A stretch of DNA of 22,686 nt from F2B08 sp046260445 (GTDB lineage: Bacteria > Actinomycetota > Actinomycetes > Actinomycetales > Dermatophilaceae). Below are positions 14,308 through 21,567 of this stretch, in pieces. The position numbers and the translations under genes were made by a program. Every line of letters begins with the position of its first letter. Positions within the stretch are counted from its first letter, which is position 1. The notes beneath the pieces were generated by a model. It worked only from the letters and a program-made list of their open reading frames with translations, made no database searches and was not told the origin of the DNA. The stretch is from contig JBHEPF010000022.1 in the NCBI GenBank assembly GCA_046260445.1, positions 1 through 22,686 on the forward strand, in the 5' to 3' direction.

Positions 14308-15948
14308 GTGGCTGATGGAGACGTCGACTACGGGCGGGTGTGGCGGAGCGTTCACGAGCATCTCGACGCGGTCGGGCTGCCTTCGCAGCAACGCGCCTTC
14401 CTGCAGCTGGCGTCCTTGCGGGGCATGCTCGACGCGACCGCCCTGCTCGCCGTCCCGAACGACTTCACCAAGGACATCATCGAGCGCAACCTGCGTCAGC
14501 CCATCACGGATGCACTGACCACGGTCCTCGGGTCCTCCTACTCCGGCGCGCCGATCTCCATCGCAGTGACGGTGGACTCGTCGATGACGAGCTCCGAGCT
14601 GGCCTTCGAGAGCGGGCCCGCGGCCGTGGCCACGGAGTACCCCTCAGATGACCCGGCAGATCGGGTCATGACACCCGGCGGTAGCGACGGTCGTCCTGAG
14701 GACGTGACGACAGCGGCCGGCGAGGCGACGGTCGACGTCGCGACGACCGAGCGCTTCGCCGGCCACATCCCGGGGCCGCATCTGCGTGCGCCGACCGGAC
14801 TGGAGAACCTCCCGCGCGACCGCACCATCGGCGAAAGCGGACCGCAGCACGACGGTGACATCATCGACTTCATCCCCGGACCGCGACCGCGACCGGGTGA
14901 GCTCGAGGCCCTCGAGGCGACCCACCTCAACCCCAAGTACATCTTCGAGCGCTTCGTCATCGGGTCCTCGAACCGCTTCGCCCATGCGGCGGCGGTGGCC
15001 GTCGCGGAAGCGCCGGCCAAGGCATACAACCCGCTGTTCATCTATGGCGAGTCCGGTCTGGGCAAGACCCACCTGCTCCACGCGATCGGCCACTACGCGC
15101 GAATGCTTTACTCCCACGTGCGAGTTCGCTATGTGAACTCCGAGGAGTTCACCAACGACTTCATCAACAGCATCCGTGACGACAAGGCCGCGAACTTCCA
15201 GCGGCGCTACCGCGACGTCGATGTCCTCCTCATCGACGACATTCAGTTCCTCTCGGGCAAGATGCAGACGCAGGAGGAGTTCTTCCACACCTTCAACACC
15301 CTCCACAACGCCAACAAGCAGGTCGTCATCACCTCCGATGTCCCGCCGAAGTCCCTCAACGGCTTCGAGGACCGGATGCGCAGCCGCTTCGAGTGGGGCC
15401 TCATCACCGACGTACAACCGCCCGACCTCGAGACCCGCATCGCGATCCTGCGCAAGAAGGCGATCCAGGAGAACCTCAGCGTCCCCGATGACGTGATGGA
15501 GTTCATCGCCTCCAGGATCTCGAGCAACATCCGCGAGCTCGAGGGCGCGCTGATCCGGGTGACCGCCTTCGCCAGCCTCAACCGCCAGCCCGTCGACATG
15601 GCCCTCGCCGAGACAGTTCTCAAGGACCTCATCCCCGGGGATGCCGGCAGCCAGATCACCGCGTCCCAGATCATGGCGACGACGGCCGACTACTTCGCTC
15701 TCACCCTCGAGGACCTCAAGGGCCCGTCCCGATCGCGCGTCCTCGTCACCGCTCGCCAGATCGCGATGTACCTGTGCCGGGAGCTGACCGAGCTCTCCCT
15801 CGTGTCGATCGGTGAGCACTTCAACGGCCGAGACCACACGACGGTCATCCACGCCAACAAGAAGATCGGCCAGCTGATGAGCGAGCGGCGGGCCATCTAC
15901 AACCAGGTCACCGAGCTGACCAACCGGATCAAGCAGCAGTCGATCTGA
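14308..15948 (+). CDS. dnaA: Chromosomal replication initiator DnaA
   Basis: The 546-residue AAA+ protein binds DnaA boxes, melts the origin and helps load the replicative helicase. Domain I is at about 1-85 (VWRSVHEHLDAVGLPSQQR). A long acidic, low-complexity domain II follows at about 90-200. The AAA+ domain III has Walker A GESGLGKTH from G247 (Lys253) and Walker B LLIDDIQF with Asp310-Asp311. Domain IV ends with the DNA-binding signature GRDHTTVIHANKKI near 507-520. The GTG start follows AAGGTG (14295-14300) by 7 nt. It diverges from rpmH, the usual bacterial origin arrangement. Confidence 0.98.
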   Translation: MADGDVDYGRVWRSVHEHLDAVGLPSQQRAFLQLASLRGMLDATALLAVPNDFTKDIIERNLRQPITDALTTVLGSSYSGAPISIAVTVDSSMTSSELAFESGPAAVATEYPSDDPADRVMTPGGSDGRPEDVTTAAGEATVDVATTERFAGHIPGPHLRAPTGLENLPRDRTIGESGPQHDGDIIDFIPGPRPRPGELEALEATHLNPKYIFERFVIGSSNRFAHAAAVAVAEAPAKAYNPLFIYGESGLGKTHLLHAIGHYARMLYSHVRVRYVNSEEFTNDFINSIRDDKAANFQRRYRDVDVLLIDDIQFLSGKMQTQEEFFHTFNTLHNANKQVVITSDVPPKSLNGFEDRMRSRFEWGLITDVQPPDLETRIAILRKKAIQENLSVPDDVMEFIASRISSNIRELEGALIRVTAFASLNRQPVDMALAETVLKDLIPGDAGSQITASQIMATTADYFALTLEDLKGPSRSRVLVTARQIAMYLCRELTELSLVSIGEHFNGRDHTTVIHANKKIGQLMSERRAIYNQVTELTNRIKQQSI

Positions 15949-16640
15949 GCCTTGCTGTCAGGGGGGTCGGCCGCCCGATGCGGCGCACGGCTATCCACAC
16001 AGAAATCCACACCCCGGTGGACAATTCACGCAAAACGCCGCAATCGAGCGTCCACACCTGTGGAAAACGGTGTGAATGGGGCCTGAAGACCGACGAAACC
16101 ACCGATGTGGATGCGCTGCGCACCCGATGTGTGAAAAGCCGGTAACACGTGGGTAAACACTCCCACCGTGGGGACAGCCGTGTGGACAAGAGTTCGTCGT
16201 CCCCATGGCCTGTCGTCGTGGCTGACCGTTCTCCGCCGGCTGTCCACATGGCCGACATGCCTGCCGACCTGCGCAGACGCCGGTTGTCCACACGATCCAC
16301 CGCGCCGACGATGACTACGAGACCTAGAGAGATGGTTCTTGTGCTCCGATGACACAACGGCGATGACACAACGGCGATGACAGCGAGTGAGTGGGAGAAC
16401 CGGGAGCCCGTTGCACGCTCCGCTGTTCAGGTCCGCCAGGTCGATGCCGAGCCAATGACCAACCAACCCAATGCCGACCCAGCCCTCCCCACACCGGTCA
16501 AAGCGTGTAAGACTGACCTGCCACCCGTGACGATCGGGACGCTCCAGCGTCCCTGCGCACGGGCCAGGCATGCCGACGGCACGCTCAGCTCGATGTTCGG
16601 GCCAGTGCCATGACGTGTGATCAGACGAAGGACGGTCCTC
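15949..16640. other. oriC: oriC: dnaA-dnaN intergenic region with DnaA-box cluster
   Basis: The 692-nt spacer has its DnaA boxes between 15991 and 16292. Perfect boxes are TGTGGACAA at 16181-16189 and TTGTCCACA at 16284-16292. One-mismatch boxes are CTATCCACA (15991), GGTGGACAA (16016), TGTGGAAAA (16059) and CTGTCCACA (16240). Weaker ones are at 16003, 16048 and 16106. Boxes occur on both strands, with an inverted pair CCACA-CC-TGTGG at 16052-16063. No very AT-rich unwinding element stands out. The mildest G+C is near 16021-16045. The second half (16293-16640) has no boxes. It holds a 14-bp tandem repeat and presumably the dnaN promoter, which I cannot place with confidence. Confidence 0.92.
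16347..16382. repeat. 14-bp tandem repeat at the dnaN side of oriC
   Basis: CGATGACACAACGG occurs at 16347-16360 and 16361-16374, followed by a partial third copy CGATGACA at 16375-16382. It is 55 bp beyond the last DnaA box. Confidence 0.85.
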
Positions 16641-17777
16641 GTGAAGTTCAGGGTTGAACGCGACACCCTCGCCGACGCCGTGACGTGGGTGGCGCGCGGC
16701 CTTCCGGCTCGCCCCCCGGTCCCGGTGCTCGCGGGTGTGCTCCTCACCGCGGATGCGGAGGCCGGCACGATCACGCTCTCGGCGTTCGACTACGAGGTCT
16801 CCGCGAAGATCACCGTCCCCGCGGACGTCGACGAGGGAGGAACGGTCCTCGTTCTCGGCCGTCTGCTCGCCGACATCTCTCGGAACCTGCCGAACAAGCC
16901 GATCGACGTCGAGGTCTCTGGCAACAAGGTCGAGGTGTCGTGCGGGTCCTCCCGTTTCAGCCTGCTCCAGATGCCGGTCGCCGACTACCCGAGCCTCCCG
17001 GTCGCGCCGGAGTCGAGCGGCACGATCGACGGGCACGCTTTCACCCAGGCCGTCAGCCAGGTGTCGGTCGCGGCCGACCGGGGCGACACTCTCCCGATCC
17101 TCACCGGCGTCCGACTCGAGATCGACGGCGAGAAGATGACCCTTCTCGCGACCGACCGCTACCGCCTCGCGATGCGCGAGCTCACCTGGCGACCGAGCTC
17201 GACGGACACCTCGTACGTCGGACTCATCCCCGCCCGCACCCTCAACGAGACCGCGCGTTCCCTCGGCGCCGCGGCCTCCGTCGACCTCGCGCTGGGCACG
17301 ACGGACGGATCCGACGGCCTCATCGGCTTCGAGGCCGGCTCCCGCCGGACGACCTCCCGGCTCCTGGACGGTGAGTACCCCAAGGTCACCTCGATCTTCC
17401 CGACGTCGACCGACACCGAGGCCGTCATCAGCACCGCCTCTCTCGTCGAGGCGGTCAAGCGCGTCTCGCTCGTCGCCGAGCGCAACACCCCGATCCGCCT
17501 CCGGTTCGCCGAGGGACAGGTCACGATCGAGGCCGGCACGGGTGAGGATGCCCAGGCCTCCGAGGCGGTCGGAGCCGAGATCACCGGCCCGGAGATCGAG
17601 ATCGCCTTCAACCCCCACTTCCTTCTCGACGGCCTCGGCGCTGTCGGCACGCCCTTCTCCCGGCTGTCCTTCACCCAGGCGAGCCGACCGGCGGTCCTCT
17701 CGGGCCAGGAGGAGGAGGACGGCGAGGCCGACACCTCCTACCGCTACGTCCTCATGCCGGTCCGCTTCGCGAGCTGA
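16641..17777 (+). CDS. dnaN: DNA polymerase III beta subunit (sliding clamp)
   Basis: The 378-residue protein forms the ring that tethers the replicative polymerase to DNA. The three repeated clamp domains are visible by length and by landmarks: KFRVERDTLADAVTWVARGL at the start, LLATDRYRLAMRE in the middle and the ending SYRYVLMPVRFAS. The frame is open to 16617. GTG at 16641 is chosen because the protein then starts VKFRVER as in relatives and AAGGA (16628-16632) lies 8 nt upstream. An acidic loop (QEEEDGEAD) precedes the last strand. It is the first gene of the rightward dnaN-gnd-recF-DUF721 series. Confidence 0.97.
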   Translation: MKFRVERDTLADAVTWVARGLPARPPVPVLAGVLLTADAEAGTITLSAFDYEVSAKITVPADVDEGGTVLVLGRLLADISRNLPNKPIDVEVSGNKVEVSCGSSRFSLLQMPVADYPSLPVAPESSGTIDGHAFTQAVSQVSVAADRGDTLPILTGVRLEIDGEKMTLLATDRYRLAMRELTWRPSSTDTSYVGLIPARTLNETARSLGAAASVDLALGTTDGSDGLIGFEAGSRRTTSRLLDGEYPKVTSIFPTSTDTEAVISTASLVEAVKRVSLVAERNTPIRLRFAEGQVTIEAGTGEDAQASEAVGAEITGPEIEIAFNPHFLLDGLGAVGTPFSRLSFTQASRPAVLSGQEEEDGEADTSYRYVLMPVRFAS

Positions 17778-17783
17778 CCCCTC

Positions 17784-17811
17784 AGCCGCCCGGCGCACCC
17801 GTTCGGCGGCT
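17784..17811 (+). terminator. Possible hairpin after dnaN
   Basis: AGCCGCC (17784-17790) and GGCGGCT (17805-17811) pair over 7 bp with a 14-nt loop, 6 bases after the dnaN stop. No T-run follows, so it is a weak or factor-dependent terminator at best. Confidence 0.3.
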
Positions 17812-17824
17812 AGCCTGCAGGGGA

Positions 17825-17848
17825 GGTATGCGGTGCCCACCGCATACC
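17825..17848. repeat. Perfect 9-bp inverted repeat upstream of gnd
   Basis: GGTATGCGG (17825-17833) and CCGCATACC (17840-17848) are separated by TGCCCA. It ends 70 bp before the gnd ATG. It could be an operator or a transcript hairpin. It has no T-run and so is unlikely to be a terminator. Confidence 0.6.
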
Positions 17849-17918
17849 GCATTCAATCGGGCAGCACCGATCGGGCCACCGACCTGACCAACTCGTACAC
17901 GACAGCTAAGGGGCACCC

Positions 17919-19013
17919 ATGCAGCTCGGTCTCATCGGTCTTGGGAAGATGGGCTTCAACATGCGCGAGCGGTTGCAGCGCGCGGGCCACGAGGTCATCG
18001 GCTACGACCGCAACCCGGAGGTCTCCGACGTCGAGAGTCTCGGTGCGCTCGTCGAGGCTCTCGATGCTCCCCGGGTGATGTGGGTGATGGTGCCGCACGG
18101 CGCTCCGACCCGCTCCACCGTGGAGGAGCTCGCCGGGCTGCTCGAAGAGGGGGACCTCGTCATCGACGGCGGCAACAGCCGCTTCACCGAGGACTTCGAG
18201 CACGACGCGATGCTCAAGCCCAAGGGGATCGGCTATGTCGACTGTGGTGTCTCGGGTGGCATCTGGGGTCTCGACAACGGCTATGGCCTCATGGTCGGTG
18301 GCGCGAAGGACGACGTGGAGAGGGCCATGCCGATCTTCGACGCGCTGCGCCCCGAGGGCCCCCGCGAGGAGGGCTTCGTCCACGCGGGCGGTGTCGGCGC
18401 CGGGCACTACGTGAAGATGGTCCACAACGGCATCGAGTACGGCCTCATGCACGCCTATGCCGAGGGCTATGAGCTCCTCATGAAGAAGGACATCGTCACC
18501 GATGTCCCCGGGTCGTTCAAGGCCTGGAGCCGTGGCACCGTCGTGCGGTCCTGGCTGCTCGACCTCATGGCGAAGGCGCTCGAGGAGAACCCCGGGCTCG
18601 AGGACGTCTCGGACTACACCGCCGACAGCGGGGCAGGGCGGTGGACCGTCGAGGAGGCCCTCGAGCTCTCGGTGCCGATGCCCGTCATCTCAGCGTCGAT
18701 CTTCGCGCGCTTCGCCTCGCGTCAGGAGTCGAGTCCCGCGATGCAGGCGGTCGCGGCGCTGCGGGGGCAGTTCGGTGGGCACCAGGTCATGACGCTCGAG
18801 GAGGGCCACGAGCTGCGCGCAGAGGCGGCGGCCGGTCCCAAGACCGCCGACGAGGCGCGCGCCAAGGCCGAGACGAAGGAGGACGAGGCCACCGCCAAGG
18901 CTCGTGAGGCCGCGGAGGCGGGTCCCTCGAGTGGCACCGGCGCGACGACGGAGCCGGGCAGCGACGCGGACCAGGCCGGACCCACGAGTGGCTCCGGCTC
19001 GACGCACGACTAG
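17919..19013 (+). CDS. gnd: 6-phosphogluconate dehydrogenase (decarboxylating), short GndA type, with C-terminal tail
   Basis: The enzyme oxidises 6-phosphogluconate to ribulose 5-phosphate and CO2 in the pentose phosphate pathway, making NAD(P)H. The nucleotide site is GLGKMG (7-12). VIDGGNSRFTED is at about 81-92, the signature GVSGGIWGLDNGYGLMVGG at about 110-128, and catalytic KMVHNGIEYG at 166-175. The core of about 300 residues is the shorter form often linked to dnaN-recF in actinobacteria. Residues after about 300 are a low-complexity Ala/Glu/Lys then Gly/Ser/Thr-rich tail that is not part of the fold and is probably disordered. The ATG follows AAGGGG closely. recF starts 12 nt after its stop. 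Confidence 0.95.
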   Translation: MQLGLIGLGKMGFNMRERLQRAGHEVIGYDRNPEVSDVESLGALVEALDAPRVMWVMVPHGAPTRSTVEELAGLLEEGDLVIDGGNSRFTEDFEHDAMLKPKGIGYVDCGVSGGIWGLDNGYGLMVGGAKDDVERAMPIFDALRPEGPREEGFVHAGGVGAGHYVKMVHNGIEYGLMHAYAEGYELLMKKDIVTDVPGSFKAWSRGTVVRSWLLDLMAKALEENPGLEDVSDYTADSGAGRWTVEEALELSVPMPVISASIFARFASRQESSPAMQAVAALRGQFGGHQVMTLEEGHELRAEAAAGPKTADEARAKAETKEDEATAKAREAAEAGPSSGTGATTEPGSDADQAGPTSGSGSTHD

Positions 19014-19025
19014 CCGACCCCTGCA

Positions 19026-20249
19026 GTGCATGTCCGTCACCTGACGCTGTCGAACTTCCGCAGCTACGAGCGCGCCGAGCTCGCGCTCACCCCTGGAGTG
19101 ACGACACTGGTCGGGGAGAACGGACAGGGCAAGACCAACCTCGTGGAGGCGATCGGGTATGTCGCGAGCCTCGCGAGCCACCGCGTCGCGACCGATGCCC
19201 CGCTGGTGCTGTTCGGCGCCGAGCAGGCGATCATCCGCTGCGCCGTCGTGCGGGCCGGGCGCGAGCAGCTGGTCGAGCTCGAGCTCAACCCGGGCCGCGC
19301 CAACCGGGCTCGTCTCGGTCGGTCGGCGCAGACCCGCCCGCGGGACATCCTCGGCACTCTGCGCACCGTGCTCTTCGCGCCCGAGGACCTCGCGCTCGTC
19401 AAGGGCGACCCCGGCACCCGGCGGCGCTTCATCGACGACCTCCTCGTGGCGCGGCAGCCGCGCTGGGCCGGTGTCCGGGCCGACTACGAGCGGATCGTCA
19501 AGCAGCGCAACGCCCTCCTCAAGTCCGCCGCTCCCGTGCTGCGTCGGGGCAACCGGGGTGCTCGTCGGCTGTCTCCAGCGGGGGTCTCCGACCCCCAGCC
19601 CGAAATGGACTCGGTCGACGACGCGCGGGCCGGCGCACTGCATACCCTCGACGTCTGGAACTCTCACCTCGCCCAGGTGGGCTCACAGCTGCTCTACGCC
19701 AGGCTGCGGATCCTGCGCGACCTCGGACCGCACCTGCAGGCGGCGTATGCGGAGGTGAGTGACGGTGCCGGTGAGGCTCGCTTGCGGTACGCGGCGTCGC
19801 TGCACGAGGCTGCGGCCGAGCGGGTGGCCGACGGTGAGGTGCCGGAGCCGGCCGAGCTCCACGATCTGGTCCTCGAGTCGCTGGAGCAGGTGCGGGCGAG
19901 CGAGATCGAGCGCGGTGTGGGACTCGTCGGCCCGCATCGTGACGACATCACTCTCAGCCTCGGCGAGCTGCCCGCCAAGGGGTATGCGAGTCACGGCGAG
20001 TCCTGGTCGTTCGCCCTGGGTCTGAAGCTGGCTGCGTACCGGTTGCTCCGCACCGATCTCGACGAGGACCCGGTGCTCATCCTCGACGACGTCTTCGCCG
20101 AGCTGGACTCGGGGCGGCGGCAGCGACTGGCGGAGATGATCGGGGACTGCGAGCAGGTCATCATCACGGCTGCGGTGGGCGAGGACGTGCCGAGTTCCCT
20201 GGGCGGTCAGGTGTTCTGGGTGCGTGACGGTGAGGTGAGTTCGGAGTGA
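19026..20249 (+). CDS. recF: DNA replication and repair protein RecF
   Basis: The 407-residue SMC-like ATPase helps load RecA at single-strand gaps, with RecO and RecR. Walker A is GENGQGKT (30-37), right after LTLSNFRSYERAEL. Later come FAPEDLALVKGDPGTRRRFID, the ABC-type segment GVGLVGPHRDDI and the Walker B region VLILDDVFAELD. A charged insertion (about 175-200, RRGNRGARRLSPAGVSDPQP) interrupts the coiled arm. Insertions here are common in actinobacterial RecF. GTG at 19026 is used. No ribosome site is clear, so coupling to gnd is possible. The stop overlaps the next start (GTGA). Confidence 0.96.
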   Translation: MHVRHLTLSNFRSYERAELALTPGVTTLVGENGQGKTNLVEAIGYVASLASHRVATDAPLVLFGAEQAIIRCAVVRAGREQLVELELNPGRANRARLGRSAQTRPRDILGTLRTVLFAPEDLALVKGDPGTRRRFIDDLLVARQPRWAGVRADYERIVKQRNALLKSAAPVLRRGNRGARRLSPAGVSDPQPEMDSVDDARAGALHTLDVWNSHLAQVGSQLLYARLRILRDLGPHLQAAYAEVSDGAGEARLRYAASLHEAAAERVADGEVPEPAELHDLVLESLEQVRASEIERGVGLVGPHRDDITLSLGELPAKGYASHGESWSFALGLKLAAYRLLRTDLDEDPVLILDDVFAELDSGRRQRLAEMIGDCEQVIITAAVGEDVPSSLGGQVFWVRDGEVSSE

Positions 20250-20770
20250 GCGGCGCTGGCGGGCCCGACGACACGGGTGAGCTGGACGCGGCTGCTGCCG
20301 CTCTCGCGAGGGCACGGGCGAAGGCGGCGGAGGTCGGGTTGCGTCCTGGGTCGAAACCGCAGCGTCGGCGTCGGGTCGGGTCGGGGGCCGACGCCGGTGG
20401 TCGGCGGGACGGCCGGGACTTCGCGCTCATCGGGGACCAGGTCGACTCGATCGTCGCCGAGCGGGGCTGGAACGTCGACGTCGCCGCGGGCTCGGTCATG
20501 GGTCGGTGGCCGCAGATCGTCGGGCCCGAGCTCGCGGCCCACGCCCATCCGGTGACCTTCGAGGACGGACTGCTCACGATCCGGTGCGAGTCGACGGCCT
20601 GGGCGACGCAGCTGCGGATGATGCAGAGCCAGATCCTGGGGCGGATCACCGACGACATCGGTCCTGGCATCGTCGCCGAGCTGCGGATCGTCGGCCCCAC
20701 CGCGCCGTCGTGGTCGCGCGGCCCGCGCCGGGTCTCCGACGGCCGCGGCCCGCGCGACACCTACGGCTGA
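20246..20770 (+). CDS. DUF721 family protein (DciA-like)
   Basis: The 174-residue product of the gene after recF corresponds to Rv0004-type DUF721 proteins. Residues 1-55 are polar and basic (KPQRRRRVGSG). The domain proper is about 60-150, with IVAERGWNVDVAAGSVMGRW, then IVGPELAAHAHPVTFEDGLL and STAWATQLRMMQSQIL. DciA family members bind and help load the replicative helicase DnaB in bacteria that lack DnaC. That role is established for some relatives and inferred here. The GTG overlaps the recF stop by four bases. In most actinobacteria gyrB follows. It does not appear in this window. Confidence 0.9.
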   Translation: MSGAGGPDDTGELDAAAAALARARAKAAEVGLRPGSKPQRRRRVGSGADAGGRRDGRDFALIGDQVDSIVAERGWNVDVAAGSVMGRWPQIVGPELAAHAHPVTFEDGLLTIRCESTAWATQLRMMQSQILGRITDDIGPGIVAELRIVGPTAPSWSRGPRRVSDGRGPRDTYG

Positions 20771-21073
20771 GCCCGTCCCTCCCGCGTCCCAGGTTTCTCT
20801 CCCTGGGAAAGAATCTTCATTCTGGGGAGACTTTGGCTGCTTCCCGAGGGTGCGGGTTCCCCCCGAAGGTGCTGCGCCACCCCGCTGTGGGCCCGGTGCC
20901 GGTTCAGGCGGCCCGGCCAACGATTCGGTATGCGCGGCCGCCTGGGCGAGAGCGGCCTCGGTTTCGTCTCGGTCACGCAGGAGTCGGTGTGCGGAGTCGT
21001 GCTGGCTCGACGCGACACCTCTGCAACTTGACGCGGTCTCCACACGATTCGTGCCCACACGAAGCACGACGAG
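20771..21073. other. Intergenic stretch after the DUF721 gene without a recognisable gene
   Basis: There are two small hairpins near the start, TCCCAGG/CCTGGGA (20787-20793, 20802-20808) and AGAAT/ATTCT (20810-20814, 20819-20823). They could end the dnaN-recF transcript, though no T-run follows. Reading frames through the rest give arginine-rich or low-complexity translations with no family I recognise. This is where the gyrB leader would be expected. Confidence 0.5.
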
Positions 21074-21366
21074 GATGCGAGTCGCTCTTGTCGGCGTCGC
21101 GGCCACGGCAGCGCTTCTCACACCGGCCGCGAGGGCCAATGGGAAGGAGACCGCAGATCTACCCGGCATGTGCACGGGACGCAGCGACGCGTCGACGAAG
21201 GTCACCGCGCACGCCAACGGGACACCGACGTACATCCATAACCTCAAGACGGGATGCCGCGGGCCGTCCCATGGGCGTCCTGATCCTCGGCCGTTCCGAG
21301 GACCCGGTGTAAGTCGACGACTTCTGCCAGGGCTGGGCCCCGCTGAACCGCATGGACATGAGTTGA
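21074..21366 (+). pseudogene. Probable decayed gene for a small secreted cysteine-containing protein
   Basis: An ATG at 21074 opens a clear signal peptide (MRVALVGVAATAALLTPAARA, split here as a hydrophobic run ending in A-x-A). A plausible mature start with CTGRSDAS and PTYIHNLKTGCR follows. After about 21255 this frame turns arginine-rich. The next frame then gives sensible sequence, RPMGVLILGRSEDPV, a TAA at 21310-21312, then VDDFCQGWAPLNRMDMS and a TGA at 21364-21366. One frameshift plus one nonsense change would explain this. The cysteine and GW patterns recall small secreted SH3-like proteins, but no family is certain. It may never have been a gene. Confidence 0.45.
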
Positions 21367-21567
21367 CCCGGTCGCGCCGCGGTCACAGACGACGACGGCC
21401 GAGAGCCGGAATCTCCACACCATCACCACATGGTGAGCACTCGGTCACCACGACCGAGGAGCACGCTCACCACAAGACCGAAGAACGGGCGTTGGCCCGG
21501 CTGAGGTCGGGCAGTCCCTGGGGGCAGCGCGCTTCCGGGCCCGCATCGACAGAGGGAGTTCGAGGAC

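Noticed and set aside
14644..15852. 402-codon minus-strand frame opposite dnaA
   Set aside because: The translation is Val/Gly/Asp/Glu-rich, typical of the complement of a high-G+C gene. There is no known motif.
16377..16613. 78-codon frame in the dnaN-proximal half of oriC
   Set aside because: It begins inside the 14-bp tandem repeat, has no ribosome site and gives a low-information translation. It was kept as non-coding origin DNA.
16026..17852. 608-codon frame on the minus strand opposite dnaN and oriC
   Set aside because: It is antisense to a certain gene and reads through DnaA boxes. Long antisense frames are expected at this G+C and no domain is seen.
20506..21312. 268-codon frame spanning the DUF721 end, the spacer and the pseudogene
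   Set aside because: Its first part overlaps the DUF721 gene out of frame and is arginine-rich. Only its last 15 or so codons look protein-like and were used as evidence for the pseudogene.
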